DNA from: Ophiosphaerella korrae
Lineage: Eukaryota; Ascomycota; Dothideomycetes; Pleosporales; Phaeosphaeriaceae
Direction of reading: 5' to 3'
Assembly (NCBI GenBank): GCA_028456385.1
Contig: JALNQF010000001.1
Span: 744,001 to 808,000 of the forward strand
DNA length: 64,000 nucleotides
Shown here: positions 22,189-34,862 of the stretch, one piece after another
How positions within the stretch are numbered: the stretch's first letter is position 1
Layout of the letters: each line of letters opens with the position of its first letter
The notes under the pieces: generated by a model
Told to the model about the DNA's origin: nothing
The model's database searches: none
What the model saw: only the letters and a program-made list of their open reading frames with translations
Position numbers and translations under genes: made by a program

Positions 22189-25100
22189 ATCTGACCTCGG
22201 GGGTCACTGTTTGACGACAAATGTCCAATGAGCGAAGTTATTCTGGAATTTATGATAGGTAGAATGAGATGGTTGATCATACGTTATTCCAACCTTTTAG
22301 TGGTGTTGCAACAAGGCGATTGCCTTTTTACTAGCCCCGGAGCCTTGGGCCTTCATGCATCATGTATGACATGCATGACAAGTGCCAACACACTAATGTC
22401 ACTACATACTCAATACTCTTGAAAGATGTAATAAAATTTATGGTCAGTACACTCGCCAGACAGCGGTCCCGAGTAGAGCAAATCTGTGGTAATTAGGCGA
22501 GGGACAACTAGTTATCAAATAGCCTAAATTCATGCTATCCTCCAATGTACCACAAAACTTCTAGGCTCATACTGCTTGGTGAATGCGGCCCTGAATATTT
22601 CATGAGCGTATTTTTGAGCGTCTTACATGCTAACAAACTGGAGAACGTAGGACTATGCCTTGCCAGTGGAGATATTTCTACATTAACTTTCGGGTATGCC
22701 ATAACGAGCATGAGTGAGTATTATGGAATACAACCAGCAAATTCTTGCCACGTGAAGTAAGATGATTTAGCGTCGCAGTTCTAATAGTACAGCCTTCGTC
22801 TGACCGGACTGGGGCTGCAAGCTGACAGAATGTGAACCATGGTCCAAAGTGTCGGTGCCTACAAGGCATCAGCTGCTAGAAACTAGCGCCCAGGCAATGA
22901 TGCTCTCAAATTCGTTCCATTCTCAACTAAATTTACTGAGCGTAATATCTAGCCTGAGCTGATACGTGTGTTACTTTGAGGCGCAAGAAGATGGAAAGTT
23001 GCTCTAGACAATAGGCTAATCTTGGTAGAGGTAAAATGATACGATGGTTTGGACCTTCCCATGCTCCCCAATCTATAAGCTGATCCACATCAGTGTCAAA
23101 AGACGGTTTGGAACAGTCTCCCAAATCTATCGGGCCTGTAAAATATGACATTTCTCAAGACTACGAAAGATATTCCGAAAAAGTAGGGGAGTGAGGATTT
23201 TTGCGACCCTGAAAACACACAGGAAAGAGATCCTTGCCGAAGTCGCACCTGCCATGCTCGACAAACTTCTATACATATGGTCTTGGGTATAGAGGCAGGG
23301 CATGTATCTATCGCGATCCCACTCAGTTGTCCATGCCTCTAATCTCCGATCTTCTGGTGGTGATGTTGCTCGGTAGTATGCACCTTTCTACACCGACTCT
23401 ATATATATACAGAAGTTTGACGTGTATGGCAGGTGCTACTTCAGCAAGTAGGATTCGAATGGGCTACGGGTCACCGGTGCCAAGATCGTGGTCATTTAAT
23501 TTGAATTTTTGTGACGGTACATCTCGGGCAGCGCGCGTACCCACATCTGGGACATCCGTTGTTCTTATAGGGGATCGCAGTGCACCCACAGTAACAGCAC
23601 TGCCATACATATGTATGTTTTTTCTTTGCCTAAATGGGTAAGATTCTGTCCCTCCAAGAAATTCTATCCGCAGTTGAGCTTACCAAAGTATTGTGCGGCA
23701 CGTCCAATGGCGTACGGGGTGAAGGATACAGCAAAAAGGTTGGTTGCCAATAACCAGCTCCTATTTCATCCACATCGTTCTTAATCAAAGCAAAGGCTTG
23801 CTTCACTGCGTTGGAACAACACTGAAATGACCATATTTGTATTCTCCCCGGGAGTACCGCAAGTTTCGACCACCACCTTGCGCACCGTTCGTCATATTCT
23901 GCTCCTACTTGGAACATCGATTGATTGTGCCTTTATTCGATGAATCGGACGTCCTTATACAAAGCACAACGTAGAAATGTGTTCTCGGTGCCGACAAAGG
24001 GCTTAGGACCGCTTTCGTTTGGGTCAGCGACCTCGCGGATGCCTCGGGATGTAATGCTGCATATCCGTTAGTAGGTAATGACGTCTGACAAGATTCTGAA
24101 GATAAGCTCCTTGAGCTAAGCCGGCAATGAAGGCTGCTTGACGAGCAAAAGTCCTCTGTAAACAATCATCGTCTCTAGCTTCGACAAATTGTGCCTAGAT
24201 GGGCTAGGTAATTCTTAGGTGGCTGGGAGCCCCACAGTCCATTGAATCGAGGAGAGGAAGGGTTATAACAATACTAACCACAGTGAGCCTGAAAAGCTGG
24301 ATGAAATTTCACATTGCAACAAGAAGCAATTGAACAGCGCACCAAACGACTCTTTTAAGAGTGCCATTGCCAGGACAGGGATAGCATAGCCGACCTCTAT
24401 TTTTTTTTCGCGCCACAACATGCTTTCGCAACAACGCAGGCGTGAAGCTTGCAATCTGACTGAAACGCCAAAGGTTTGCCTGTAGGCAGAGCCACAGCAT
24501 AACGGTAGGGTCACTGACTCACAGTCTATCTATTAATGCAACGATAGCCCAGCGCTTAGGGCGCAATTGCACTATCTACGCGCCTGCGCGTGTCCCTGTG
24601 TGGTCCGTATGGCGAGATCTCTTCGCTAGCACACCCTGACCCAATGGGTCAAGCTCACATACGTGGCGTGCGTGGAATGGAGTACAAGTTTGAATTAGAT
24701 AGTTATTTGCGTTTCGGCGTCAGATATGCAAGGTTTGGGATGGCAGCATTGAATGGTGGCAGTACCTACTGTGCTAAAGTGGTTTTAGAAGCCAGGGGCT
24801 TGATAAAACCACGTTGAACATAGTCCAGTATCGTTTTTGTGTGCCAATAGAGCATAGATTTCCTGCCAACATCGCTCAGACATCATTCCGAGCTAATTTT
24901 GCCAGGTCCTCAGGTCCTAGAACCACCCCTGAGTGGTACGGTAGGGTATCAAGCAGAAAGTTGGGCCTGTTATCAATAGCTCGACTGATCATGCAAACGT
25001 TAGACGTACAGCATAGAAATAGCTGTTGTGCCTCAGCCCCTCAGTGACCAAGAGCAACAGCAGTACAGCAAACTTTGCAACAGTCAGAAGTAAGATTTAA

Positions 25101-26081
25101 GTAGGTATATCAGAAAGTAGGAAACAGAGAGATCGCATATCAAAGCTTTAGGGTTAGTGAAGGCGAGATCTGATATCAATGAAAATCGGTAAGGATATAT
25201 ATTCAAAGGCCGGCATGAGAATGAAGAAGTGTCTTGAGCTCCAACAGCGTGTGTATGGTGACATGTCGACGGGTACCTTACCGTTCTTTAGAACGGAACT
25301 GATCATATGACAGCTAGACAGTGTGACGTTCCGCTGGCGAAGTAGTGATCTTTCCTATATGGATCGCATGATTCCCACAGCGACAGGTTGTCAGCCGTGT
25401 ATGCTGTCTCACCAAGGCTAGATTCAGCAAATGCACATGCCATACATACAGTCAAATACTGATGGCCTTGGCATCTTGAGATATAACAGCAGTTTAGAAC
25501 TGATTGAATGAGATGTTTCAAAGCAAGACTGAACTAAGCCACTACACTAGAGAATATGCAAGAACTGAAACGAAAAGGTAAAAGAGTTCTGTGATACTTG
25601 TGGTCATGAAGGGAATTGAGATCCATTTGAATGATTGGGAGATTGAACAAAGGCTCCAAATGCCTATAAGGGGCTGATCGCTTGCTTGTGGTTAACCCTG
25701 TCGGTATCCATCCCGTTGCCGTCGTGCAGTGAGCACCATATTGTCAAAGCATGGTTTATGCCTGGCCTGCACTCAATTGTATCCTGGATCATGCTACCTT
25801 TTAAGCGGTATATTTCACTTTACAGGTTACACCTTAGTCTTTTATAGGTATAGATCCACGAAAATGTCGGCGATGCAAGCCAGGATATGAGGTCAATTGG
25901 CGGCTCGAGCCACAATGAGCGCTTTTTACATTAGGTTTTCGGGACTTCGAAGCGGCAGCCAGTGCTTCAGTGATTACGAGAGAATATAGACGCCCAAAAA
26001 ATGTGACGAAAAGTGCGGAAGCAGGAAGCTGCAAGAGTGTGGATTCTTGGCACTTAGCTATTCAATAAAGCTCAAGCGTAG
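22189..26081. other. Gene-poor stretch, no gene supported
   Basis: About 3.9 kb of short ORFs without recognised domains. Minus-strand frames at 23630-23917 and 24263-24514 (the latter with a hydrophobic VGYAIPVLAMALL) and a plus-strand frame at 23234-23641 are the longest, but none has convincing splice signals or a known motif. They may be remnants. No tRNA or transposase seen. Confidence 0.4.
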
Positions 26082-26129
26082 ATGGCTCTACTCGAAACAA
26101 AGCTTATAGCCGCGAATATAATCAAAACA

Positions 26130-27335
26130 ATGTTGCGCATCTTGGGACTGCTTTTTTTAGCCCTCACGACATTTGCGACGATTCTGCAAACCCCCATACC
26201 TGAACTTACTACGCTGGACCCATCAAGCTTGAAAGAGCTTCTCTACCTTCATAGAAAGCTCGTAGAAATCGAGTCCATAATGCACAATGAACAACACGTT
26301 GGCAATTGGCTCGCCTCTTACCTTGAGGAACTTAATTACACAGTAGAGAAGCAAGAAATTGCAAAAAATCGCTTCAACATCCTCGCTTACGGCGAGAAGC
26401 GCGAAACCACCATCCTCGTATCCTCACACATCGATACCGTCCCGCCATTCTGGCCGTATTACTACAATGAGACATCGGGCGTTATAGGAGGGCGAGGCAG
26501 CGTCGATGCAAAGGGCAGTGTAGCTGCACAAATCATCGCCGTCCAAGGGCTGCGCAAGCACCTCTTCGACGACATATCGCTGCTGTTTGTGGTCGGCGAG
26601 GAACAAGGCGGCGACGGCATGCGCAACTTTAGTTCGTGGAAACACCGACCGTCTCCCAACTACGACATCGCAATCTTCGGCGAGCCGACTGAGGGAAAGC
26701 TGGTGTGTGGGCACAAGGGCATGTTGGGCTTTGCGCTCAAGGCAACGGGCAAGGCGGCGCATTCGGGATATCCGTGGCTGGGCGTCAGTGCCAACGATAT
26801 CATGGTTGAGGCATTGGCGGAGTTGTACAAGCTGAGAGAGCATCTGCCATGGAGTGAGAAATATGGCAACACGACGATGAACTTTGGAAGGATACAAGGT
26901 GGCGTGGCCGCAAATGTTGTGGCAGAAACAGCCAGCGCGAACATCGCCACGCGATTGGCGGCTAGCACGCCGGAAGTCGTCAAGAACTTGATTATAAACA
27001 CCTTGAAGGATGTCAAAGCTAGCGCGCAGGAACAAGGCGGCGATTTGGATATTTATTGGACGAGCGACGGATACCCGCCCGTAGACATTGATTGCGATCT
27101 TGAAGGTTTCGAGACCTTGACGGTAAACTATGGGACCGATCTACCACTTCTAAAGGGCGATCACAGGCGCTACCTCTATGGCCCTGGCAGCATCTTTGTT
27201 GCGCACTCAGATCATGAAGCGCTGAAGAAGAGCGAGCTTGAGCAAGCGGTGCTAGACTATAGAAGACTGATTCTCAAAGCATCAGAGATGAAGCAAAAGG
27301 AAGATGAAGAGTGGAACACGCAACTAGAATTGTAG
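26130..27335 (+). CDS. Secreted peptidase M20-family carboxypeptidase
   Basis: Single exon, 401 aa from ATG 26130, chosen because it begins with a classic signal peptide (MLRILGLLFLALTTFA). An ATG at 26082 would add 16 residues in front of it. The M20 metal-site motifs are in order: SSHIDTVPP (zinc His and catalytic Asp), GRGSVDAKG (bridging Asp), GEEQGGDG (catalytic and zinc Glu), FGEPTEGK, and a C-terminal HSDHEALKKSEL with the last zinc His. The GHKGML and GKAAHSGYP segments mark the lid domain. The family removes C-terminal residues from peptides outside the cell or in the vacuole. It converges with CYM1. Function is family-level. Confidence 0.9.
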   Translation: MLRILGLLFLALTTFATILQTPIPELTTLDPSSLKELLYLHRKLVEIESIMHNEQHVGNWLASYLEELNYTVEKQEIAKNRFNILAYGEKRETTILVSSHIDTVPPFWPYYYNETSGVIGGRGSVDAKGSVAAQIIAVQGLRKHLFDDISLLFVVGEEQGGDGMRNFSSWKHRPSPNYDIAIFGEPTEGKLVCGHKGMLGFALKATGKAAHSGYPWLGVSANDIMVEALAELYKLREHLPWSEKYGNTTMNFGRIQGGVAANVVAETASANIATRLAASTPEVVKNLIINTLKDVKASAQEQGGDLDIYWTSDGYPPVDIDCDLEGFETLTVNYGTDLPLLKGDHRRYLYGPGSIFVAHSDHEALKKSELEQAVLDYRRLILKASEMKQKEDEEWNTQLEL

Positions 27336-27384
27336 ATAGCTGTCCCTCAAACACGTACATATGGCATGATGTTTTCGACACCAA

Positions 27385-27398
27385 CCCCCCCCCCCCCC
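27385..27398. repeat. Poly-C tract
   Basis: Fourteen consecutive C's in the 3' region of the M20 gene, soon followed by a (ta)n run near 27418-27426. Such homopolymers vary easily between strains. Confidence 0.85.
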
Positions 27399-27863
27399 TT
27401 CCAAATCATAAAAGTGTATATATATATCCACGTTTAGGCTGCCAGGAAATGAGTCTGTTTCGATTCAAGCAGTTCTGAAATGAATACCCGGTACCTCCAC
27501 CCAAGCCCGCAAACGGACTGGTTGCATGGTAGCCGATTAATCTTGCGCATGCCCTCAAGAGGGACAGACCACCACAGCCACAGAAAGAGTGCTGGACGCC
27601 TGCTGATGTGCTCTAATTGCGCTATTGAGGTGTTAGAGGGCAAGGGAGAATGGGCTATATATATGACTCCGCGGCACTATGGCCAGGAACAATAATTCGC
27701 CGATGAAGTGAAGGAAGGCAGAAGGGTGAAGTCGTGATCGGGGAAAGGTGAAAGTGCTATTCAATTCCGCTTACCCATGCGTGATAAACGACGCTGACAA
27801 TGCTAGAGTTGAGTATGGTACATGTAGTGTACACGTTAGAACCTGTACAATGGGTTGACTTCA

Positions 27864-30800
27864 TCAGGGTGCTGCAGTTGCCTCTTGCATCTGCGCAACT
27901 TCTTCGATCTTCCCGGCCGCCATGCCTAGATCCCTAGATTCCCACCCGTTTGCTTCGCTAGCCCAATCCTTCTTTTCGCCGAGGATCGCTACACTGGCTT
28001 CGCTGGCACGCTTGACGAGGAACTCGTCAGCTACAGTTTTGATCTGCTCAGCGGTCACGTCAAGCAGCCTCTCCCTCCTCTCTTGCAGCATGTCATCTGT
28101 AACGCCACTAAGGAATAGCCTCATACCCTCTCCGGCTACACTTTGTGGTGCATCATAGCCTTGGAAAGTGCTCAACTTAGCTTCTTCAAGGTCCTGAGCT
28201 GTCCATACACGTTCTCTTGCCCACTGCCCTGCCTCACTCATAATTTTCATTGAGTTTTGTGGATTAGGGTCGCGGTAGGAGTACATGCCGAACAAGCCAC
28301 CAAGGCCGCGAGCATATGCCCCACCACCGTACGCACCGCCCTTCTCGCGGATCTCAGGATGTAACTGTTTGAAAGTAAGTAGTTTGGCGAGAACTTCCAA
28401 TGGTGCGGAAGAAGGGTCGGTATAAGGTACTGTCGGAACAGCTCGAGCAGAGTAATATACTTGGTAGGGCAAAGGAAAGAAAGACTTTGCATTGCGGGGA
28501 TATTGAGCTTGCTGGGTCGTCGCCGGGACATCCACAGACCGTGGAAGGGTAGACAGGAAGTGACGGAGTGCTTCTTGATTTGATGTTACGCCTTCCGGGC
28601 CGCAGTTGAGAGCTACGCGCATTTGAGTGTTATTTGCAATCGTGAAAGACTGAATGGCTTTGAGCCTGTCAATAACGGCGGCGAGAGAGTCTTGCGATGC
28701 TAACTTTGTAGTAAGTTTGACTTGTGTGAGCCCAGACGTCTCTTCGACCATTCGACCGACAGGGCTAATGCCAGCTTCTGCATATCGCATTGCAAACGAG
28801 TGACCAGAAGCGGCTATAGAGTTAATTGCACCGCTTCCTTCGCTTTCAAGCAATTCCCGGATGTTCTTTTCTGCTTCGGGCCTATCAAAGTCTGTCTCTT
28901 GGATAATCATCCTGAGCAGTTCATACATATCTGGAATATTCCGATCGAATGCATTGCCGGAGAAGGCCAAACCCTCTTCGTACGATGTAAGCGACAAGGG
29001 TGACTGTGATGCATGGAAGCCCACAGAAATACCGCCAGTTTTCAACTTGATGAGCTCCTCAAGCTGCTCCACTGTCTTATTCTTCGTGCCAATACGCATG
29101 ATAGCGCTAGTATAGAGTGGAATCAGCTCTCTAAGCTCATCTGGCAAATCCTGCAGCTTGTGTACCGCGCGAAAATATGTCAAGCCATTTGTGGGAGCTT
29201 CGCGCCACTGAACCTTTACTCCATCAAAGTCGGTGTGACGTAGTGGCTTTCGCTCTTTTTCTCGTGGGATGTCTTTGACATGAACCATTGGTAGGCAACT
29301 CAAGTCTTCATTCCTGGCCTTCTCCTGCACTTCTAATAACTGTAGTTCCCTCTGCTCTAAATACTGTTGCGCCTTCTCTTCGCTGGGAAATTGCACCGTA
29401 GTCTCCAGAATCTTCGCAGCTAGTCGCAGATTCTCCTCGTCTACTAACTCTTGATTGAAAGTCTCAGATGGTTGCATCGTAAACGTCAAGGTATTCTCTG
29501 TGAAAAGGTACTTCTCGATCAAACTCTCGAGATAACCACCTTGGGCGTGCTTCGCTTGGAAGGCATCTACAGTCTCCTGCCAGGCAAGCGCCTCCATCGG
29601 ATCGATACCGTTGAACCAGCTTGGCTTCAATCGCTGCATGATGTTCATACCGAAATTAGCCGTCTTATGCTTCAAAGATAGCTCCAGCTGATGCAGGATG
29701 CCGTCAACTTTGATTTTGTCGAACCCATTTTGGCGCACCTCACGCAAAGTTTTTGCAATGGCTTCCTGTACCTTTACCACATCTTCAGCTTTGACGGCGT
29801 CGAGCCCAATAGAGAACACTCCACGTCTACCTGCGCTATCGTAACTAGTGTTGGCACTAAAGTCCGCGCCGAGTCCTGAGGTGATGAGGCTGCGGTACAA
29901 CGGCGACCCGTAGCCACTCATGAGTAAGCTGCTCAGCACTCCGAGAGCAAAGTTTTCTACCGAGTCAGCCGTATCGCCCATAAGCCAGGTGACTGATGTT
30001 TTGTGTTGCCTGTCCTGAGGCACCAAGGGATCCAGAGGCCCAGAGACTATTATGTCCTTTGGGCTGTTCAGCTCGATGGGCGCCTTGACTTCCTGGTCTA
30101 CTTTTATTTTATCGAAGCTGTTCAAGCGACTATCGACTTCCTTCAAGTGTTCGACTAGAGGCATGTCTCCATATGTCAGGATCTTAGCATTGCTGGGGTG
30201 GTAATGATCCGCATGGAATTTCCTTAGTTGCTCCCATGTGAGGTCTGTAATCTTTTGCGGGTCGCCTCCCGAGTTGTTGATTGCAGGAAAGAGATGGTCC
30301 TGGAACCTTGTGTAGAAGAGGTAGCTGGCATCTGACATCTGGCCCTTCATCTCATTGTAGACGACGCCCTTGAACACCAACCGCTTTGCGCCAGGGTCGT
30401 CCGAGTCGGCAGCCAAAGGGTTCTCTGGGCCTATGCGCCACCCCTCCTGTGTGAAGTCGTCCTCTTTCAGCAGTGGATGTAGCGTTGCATCGAGATACAC
30501 CGACATGAGGTTCTTGAAGTCTTGGGCATTGGTGGTAGCGAAGGGATAGCCGGTGTGGTCAGGGAAGGTCCAGGCGTTCATGAAGTTGGACAGCGAGCGA
30601 GGCAGCATCTTGAAGAAGGGGTCACGAATGGGGTACCTCTCGCTGCCACACAGGGTGGTGTGCTCCAAGATATGGGGCACTCCAGTGGCGTCTGGCGGGT
30701 TCGTCTTGAAGCCGATGGAGAAGACATTGTTGGAGTCGTCGCGGGCAATGTGCAGGTACTCGGCGCCCGTCTTGTCGTGGTGCAGATGCAGGGCTGTCAG

Positions 30801-30965
30801 CTCGAGCTCCGGCACCTGCTTGACGCGCCTGAGGGTGAAGCCATGCAGCTTCTCGCCCGGGCGTGGGTAGTTGGCCGTGTCTGTGACGGCGGCATATCCG
30901 CGTCGAGGCACGTGTGCTGGGGTGCGCCGGAGCTGGCCACGTGCGGCGCGCAGCATTGTCGCCAT
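27864..30965 (-). CDS. CYM1: Mitochondrial presequence protease Cym1/PreP (M16C)
   Basis: Single exon, 1033 aa from ATG 30965, which has a strong context (GCCATGG) and opens an Arg/Ala-rich mitochondrial presequence ([18 protein letters not shown]). An in-frame ATG at 31031 would put 22 acidic and neutral residues in front, which is less likely. The inverted zinc site HILEH lies at 98-102, followed by the conserved [20 protein letters not shown] region and the TEGWR-like TQEGWRIGP. The C-terminal half holds the inactive M16 repeat with [10 protein letters not shown]. The enzyme degrades cleaved presequences and other short peptides in the matrix. It is divergent from the taxilin gene, with ~520 bp of shared upstream DNA. 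Confidence 0.95.
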   Translation of the reverse strand: MATMLRAARGQLRRTPAHVPRRGYAAVTDTANYPRPGEKLHGFTLRRVKQVPELELTALHLHHDKTGAEYLHIARDDSNNVFSIGFKTNPPDATGVPHILEHTTLCGSERYPIRDPFFKMLPRSLSNFMNAWTFPDHTGYPFATTNAQDFKNLMSVYLDATLHPLLKEDDFTQEGWRIGPENPLAADSDDPGAKRLVFKGVVYNEMKGQMSDASYLFYTRFQDHLFPAINNSGGDPQKITDLTWEQLRKFHADHYHPSNAKILTYGDMPLVEHLKEVDSRLNSFDKIKVDQEVKAPIELNSPKDIIVSGPLDPLVPQDRQHKTSVTWLMGDTADSVENFALGVLSSLLMSGYGSPLYRSLITSGLGADFSANTSYDSAGRRGVFSIGLDAVKAEDVVKVQEAIAKTLREVRQNGFDKIKVDGILHQLELSLKHKTANFGMNIMQRLKPSWFNGIDPMEALAWQETVDAFQAKHAQGGYLESLIEKYLFTENTLTFTMQPSETFNQELVDEENLRLAAKILETTVQFPSEEKAQQYLEQRELQLLEVQEKARNEDLSCLPMVHVKDIPREKERKPLRHTDFDGVKVQWREAPTNGLTYFRAVHKLQDLPDELRELIPLYTSAIMRIGTKNKTVEQLEELIKLKTGGISVGFHASQSPLSLTSYEEGLAFSGNAFDRNIPDMYELLRMIIQETDFDRPEAEKNIRELLESEGSGAINSIAASGHSFAMRYAEAGISPVGRMVEETSGLTQVKLTTKLASQDSLAAVIDRLKAIQSFTIANNTQMRVALNCGPEGVTSNQEALRHFLSTLPRSVDVPATTQQAQYPRNAKSFFPLPYQVYYSARAVPTVPYTDPSSAPLEVLAKLLTFKQLHPEIREKGGAYGGGAYARGLGGLFGMYSYRDPNPQNSMKIMSEAGQWARERVWTAQDLEEAKLSTFQGYDAPQSVAGEGMRLFLSGVTDDMLQERRERLLDVTAEQIKTVADEFLVKRASEASVAILGEKKDWASEANGWESRDLGMAAGKIEEVAQMQEATAAP

Positions 30966-31488
30966 GGCACCAGCAGCGCTGTCAGAGGCAGAAGGCGAGG
31001 GAGCCAGAGAGTCTTCTTTCTGTGCAGGCACACAGGGAACAAAATCCGATCAATCGCACAGAGCCGCCATGACGCGCCCTCCCACGCCGATTGGCCATGC
31101 ACCGATGCAGGCTAGCTCGCAAAATTACTAAGAGCAGGCAGACGGCGGTGCGGCAGCGTGCAAAGGTGGTGGGCGTCAATGTATGTCCCAGCATCTATCG
31201 CGTGCATATTGGCCGTCGCCGAATCGTGAAGTGCCCCAACCGTCGCCCTCCTTCCCCCAGCACTGCCTGCCTGCCTGTGTTGCTTGCTTGCACCCACTTC
31301 CGAGGCGTCAGCGGACGAGTCCTTGCCGTGCGCATACATCGTGGTCGGATGCGCAACCCCACGTCATAATCGAGCATAGCATACAATAATCTCTCCGGAG
31401 CATTGGCCGCGCTGTCTCTTTCGCCCTGCCTGCCCTCTGCCCCCCGTGCTGGCCAAGCTGAAGCGCCGTCCCCGCCAGGCCCCGTCTC

Positions 31489-33165
31489 ATGGCCGCCGTC
31501 GCTCAACACCGCCAGCCCACGTCTGCACATCCACGCCCACACCACGAAGCCGCCCGCAGCCTCTCGTCCGCCCCGGCCTCGGCTGCAGCCATGACTCCCG
31601 CACAACAGGCGCCTGCGCCCGCGAAGAAGGGCAAGGGCAAGAAGACGGCCGACCCGTCCGAGCAGCAGAAGCAGATCCAGGCCAAGATTGCCCAGCTCGA
31701 GCTGGACCAGGCCGGTGACAAGGAGCAGGAGCTTGAGATTGGTGGGTACCATTTTGCTATATCGCCGCGTCGTGGGCTGGACGTGGCCGGCTGTATCTTG
31801 CGAGCCCTCGGGCCAATGTTTTTCATGCATCGCCGGCTGACATGCCACAATAGAGCGCGAAGTCAAGAAGGCAAACCGCGAACTGTCCTCTCTTCTCTCC
31901 AACATGGACGGCCCGCTGTCTCGTCTCGAGGTGGTCCAGAAGCGCTACACTGAATTGCTGTCCGACATGAAGCGCACGGAACGCGAACACCAAAAGGCAA
32001 AGAAGCGCGGGGATCAACTGCAGAAGGAGAAGGATGCCCAGCGATCCGAGCTGAACAAGGTCACTACAATGAAGGACAAGCTGGACAAACTGTCGCGTGA
32101 CTTTGCGAAGGAGAACAAGAAGCTCAAAGATGAACTGCACAAGCTCGAAACCAGCGAATCCAACGCCCGTCAAGAGCTACATGACCGCCTCGTGTACCTA
32201 TTAAAAGAGGTGGACCACTGTATTGCAGCTCAAACCCAGCCCGAAGCGCAGAACCAAGCAGATGTCGAGTTGGACGAACTGTACGCCATCCATACGGCAC
32301 ATCTAGACCAGCACTGACAAATCCAGGTTTCGGCAAAAATTTAAGTCTTTCATCGACCAATACGAGATGCGCGAGCTGCAATTCCATTCCCTGCTGCGCA
32401 CAAAGGAGCTTGAAATACAGTATCAAATGGCTCGTTTGGAGCAACAGCGCAAACAACAGGAGGCAGAATCGTCAAAGTCGCATCAATTAACGCGACAAGT
32501 TTCTACCTTTTCGCAAACCGAAACCGAACTTCGCACCCAGCTAAATATATACGTGGAAAAGTTTAAACAGGTATGTCCACTTGGTACTCCATTGTTGGTC
32601 AGTTGGCATCATGGTTAATACTGACCAGATGCAGGTTGAGGAGACACTCAACAATTCGAACGATTTATTCTTGACATTTCGTAAGGAAATGGAAGAGATG
32701 TCCAAAAAGACCAAGCGCCTCGAGAAGGAAAACCAGACTCTGCAACGCCACAAAGAGGTCACGAATCGCAACATAGGCGAAATGGTCGAGGAGCGCCAAA
32801 AATGGCAAGAAGATCTTGCAAGAAAGACAAAGGAGATCGAAGACCAGCGAAAGAAGATTGCTCGGCTGGAGACATTGTGTCGGGGTATGCAAGCACAAGG
32901 TCGAGGCCAGGTGCCCATGGCCGAGCTAGAGGAGGATGAAGAAGAAGTGACGGAGAGTGACTATGATGACGAAGAGGAATATGAAGAAGATGAAGGCAGC
33001 GGAGACTATGATGATGAAACGGAAGAGGATGCGGTCGAAGCTGTACCTGAGCGACGTCCGTTTGGCCCTGTGCCTCCGCCTCCTCCGCCACCCCAGAATA
33101 CTGCGAATGGCAAGCTGAACGGCCATAGACAACCCAATGGGCAGATCAATGGAGTTAAGCGCTAA
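31489..33165 (+). CDS. Taxilin-family coiled-coil protein (4 exons)
   Basis: Exons 31489-31741, 31854-32280, 32327-32570 and 32635-33165 give 484 aa, with all junctions in frame. Introns are 112, 46 and 64 bp with GTGGGT, GTACGC and GTATGT donors. The protein is almost wholly coiled coil from ~80 to 410, with taxilin landmarks: LSRLEVVQKRYTELL, FEMREL-like YEMRELQFHSLLR, LNIYVEKFKQVEETLNNSN and FRKEMEEMSKKTKRLEKEN. A strongly acidic tail (DYDDEEEYEEDEGSGDYDDE) and a proline run end it. Animal taxilins bind free syntaxins and nascent-chain complexes in vesicle traffic; the fungal role is little known. An alternative ATG at 31591 would drop 34 low-complexity residues. Confidence 0.9.
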
Positions 33166-33812
33166 CTGTCGTGTCTTAGTCCTTTCGAATCTCATGTTCA
33201 ATGCATCGTATTCACCCAACAAAGAACCCAACCGGCCAAATCATTCCAAGTTCTTCGAAAATCTCGGTTGACCTACACTCGTGCGTCCAGAGTTATGCGT
33301 CCAGAGTTACTTGTAATGAGTGCAGACCCATTATTTGTGGTAGCTTGTTTGATCTGAAGATGCAGCGTAAGGCCTGCATCAGATGTCGTTTACTCAAAAT
33401 GTCCACCAATAGCATTCTTATGGCCACTCTCATCATTTCTTCTCACATCTGCATGTTATGCACACTAATTAAAGTTGCGAGTGGGGTATCGTCACCCTAT
33501 AATTCACGTTGAAGTCGACCAAAATCGTACCCAAGGTGAGTAGGTAATTTTCGGCAACTTCAAAATATTTAGACTCGTCATGTGCGACAAGTCAAGTCGA
33601 ATCTACGGTTGCTGGTTGCGCAAGTGCAGACCAGCCTCGGCTCGGGAGTGCGTCCCCGCGTTGCATGACCCCTGCTTTCGAGGCTGACAGCTTCCGCTAC
33701 TTAAAACCAACAATCCTAAAGCCGCCATGAGGTCGCAATCAAGCTTAAGAACTGGGCAACGCGCCGCTCAACCTTCATATCAATCAATACATCCATCTTG
33801 ACAGCTTTCACC

Positions 33813-34862
33813 ATGCCGAATCTATCTCTCCAAACGCCGCTCTCGAAGCTGCTGGGTATCGAGTATCCCATCATCCTGGCCGGCATGGCGCGCACTTCTG
33901 GCGGTCCACTTGCAGCTGCTGTGTCCAACGCAGGAGGTCTGGGTGTCATTGGAGGACTAGGCTACACCCCAGAACAGCTCCAGTCCATCATTGATGACCT
34001 CAAAGCTAACCTCAAAGACAAATCGCTCCCCTTTGGCGTCGACCTCGCTCTCCCTCAAGTTGGCGGCAGTGCGCGCAAGACGAACCACGATTACACTCAC
34101 GGACACTTGGATGAGCTTATTGAGGTTACCATCAAGAACGGCGCAAAGCTCTTTGTCAGTGCAGTCGGTGTGCCACCCGCACGGACAATCAAAAGGCTCC
34201 ACGAAGCTGGCATTCTTATCATGAACATGGTCGGACACCCAAAACACGCCGTTAAAGCGCTGGATGCTGGTGTAGATATTATATGTGCTCAAGGAGGCGA
34301 GGGTGGAGGACACACGGGCGACATTGCCAACAGTATCCTAATCCCCGCTGTCGTAGATGTCGCGCGCAAGTACAAGAGCCCCCTCACCGGCCAGCCTGCA
34401 ATGGTTGTCGCAGCAGGAGGAATATACAATGGCCGCAGTTTGGCAAGCAGCCTGATGCAAGGCGCCCAAGGCGTATGGGTCGGCACACGTTTTGTCGCTT
34501 CGACAGAGGCTGGATGTTCGCAAATGCACAAGGAGAACGTGGTCAGCGCCGACTTTGTAGATACCGGCCGAACACTGGTCATTAGCGGTCGACCACTGCG
34601 CGTCAGGTACAATGACTATATCAAGGAGTGGCACACGCGTGAGGACGAGATCAAGAAGCTCACAGAAGCGGGAATCGTGCCGTTAGCAAAGGACATGGAT
34701 GATGGGAAAGATGTAGATATTCCGTTCCTGATGGGACAAGTGGCTGGAGTCATAGGAGACATCAAACCTGCGAAGCAGATTGTAGACGAGATGGTGCAGG
34801 AGGCAGTCGATATGCTGCGGCTAGGTCAGACCTATATTGGGGGCCCAAATAGCAAACTGTAG
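33813..34862 (+). CDS. Nitronate monooxygenase (2-nitropropane dioxygenase family)
   Basis: Single exon, 349 aa. ATG 33813 has a CACC context. It is an FMN-binding TIM barrel. The N-terminus TPLSKLLGIEYPIILAGMA, the glycine-rich AVSNAGGLGVIGG, IICAQGGEGGGHTG (FMN phosphate region with the family His) and VVAAGGIYNGRSLA are in the expected order, and GVWVGTRFVAS closes the FMN site. Members oxidise alkyl nitronates, including the toxin propionate 3-nitronate, to carbonyl compounds and nitrite. The substrate cannot be read from sequence. It is free-standing and not part of a recognisable cluster. Confidence 0.9.
   Translation: MPNLSLQTPLSKLLGIEYPIILAGMARTSGGPLAAAVSNAGGLGVIGGLGYTPEQLQSIIDDLKANLKDKSLPFGVDLALPQVGGSARKTNHDYTHGHLDELIEVTIKNGAKLFVSAVGVPPARTIKRLHEAGILIMNMVGHPKHAVKALDAGVDIICAQGGEGGGHTGDIANSILIPAVVDVARKYKSPLTGQPAMVVAAGGIYNGRSLASSLMQGAQGVWVGTRFVASTEAGCSQMHKENVVSADFVDTGRTLVISGRPLRVRYNDYIKEWHTREDEIKKLTEAGIVPLAKDMDDGKDVDIPFLMGQVAGVIGDIKPAKQIVDEMVQEAVDMLRLGQTYIGGPNSKL

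Noticed and set aside
23450..23475. tRNA T-arm-like word (ggattcgaat)
   Set aside because: No acceptor, D- or anticodon stem can be drawn around it on either strand.
30522..31115. Plus-strand ORF of 197 codons
   Set aside because: Antisense shadow of the CYM1 N-terminal half; Gly/Val-rich with no domain.
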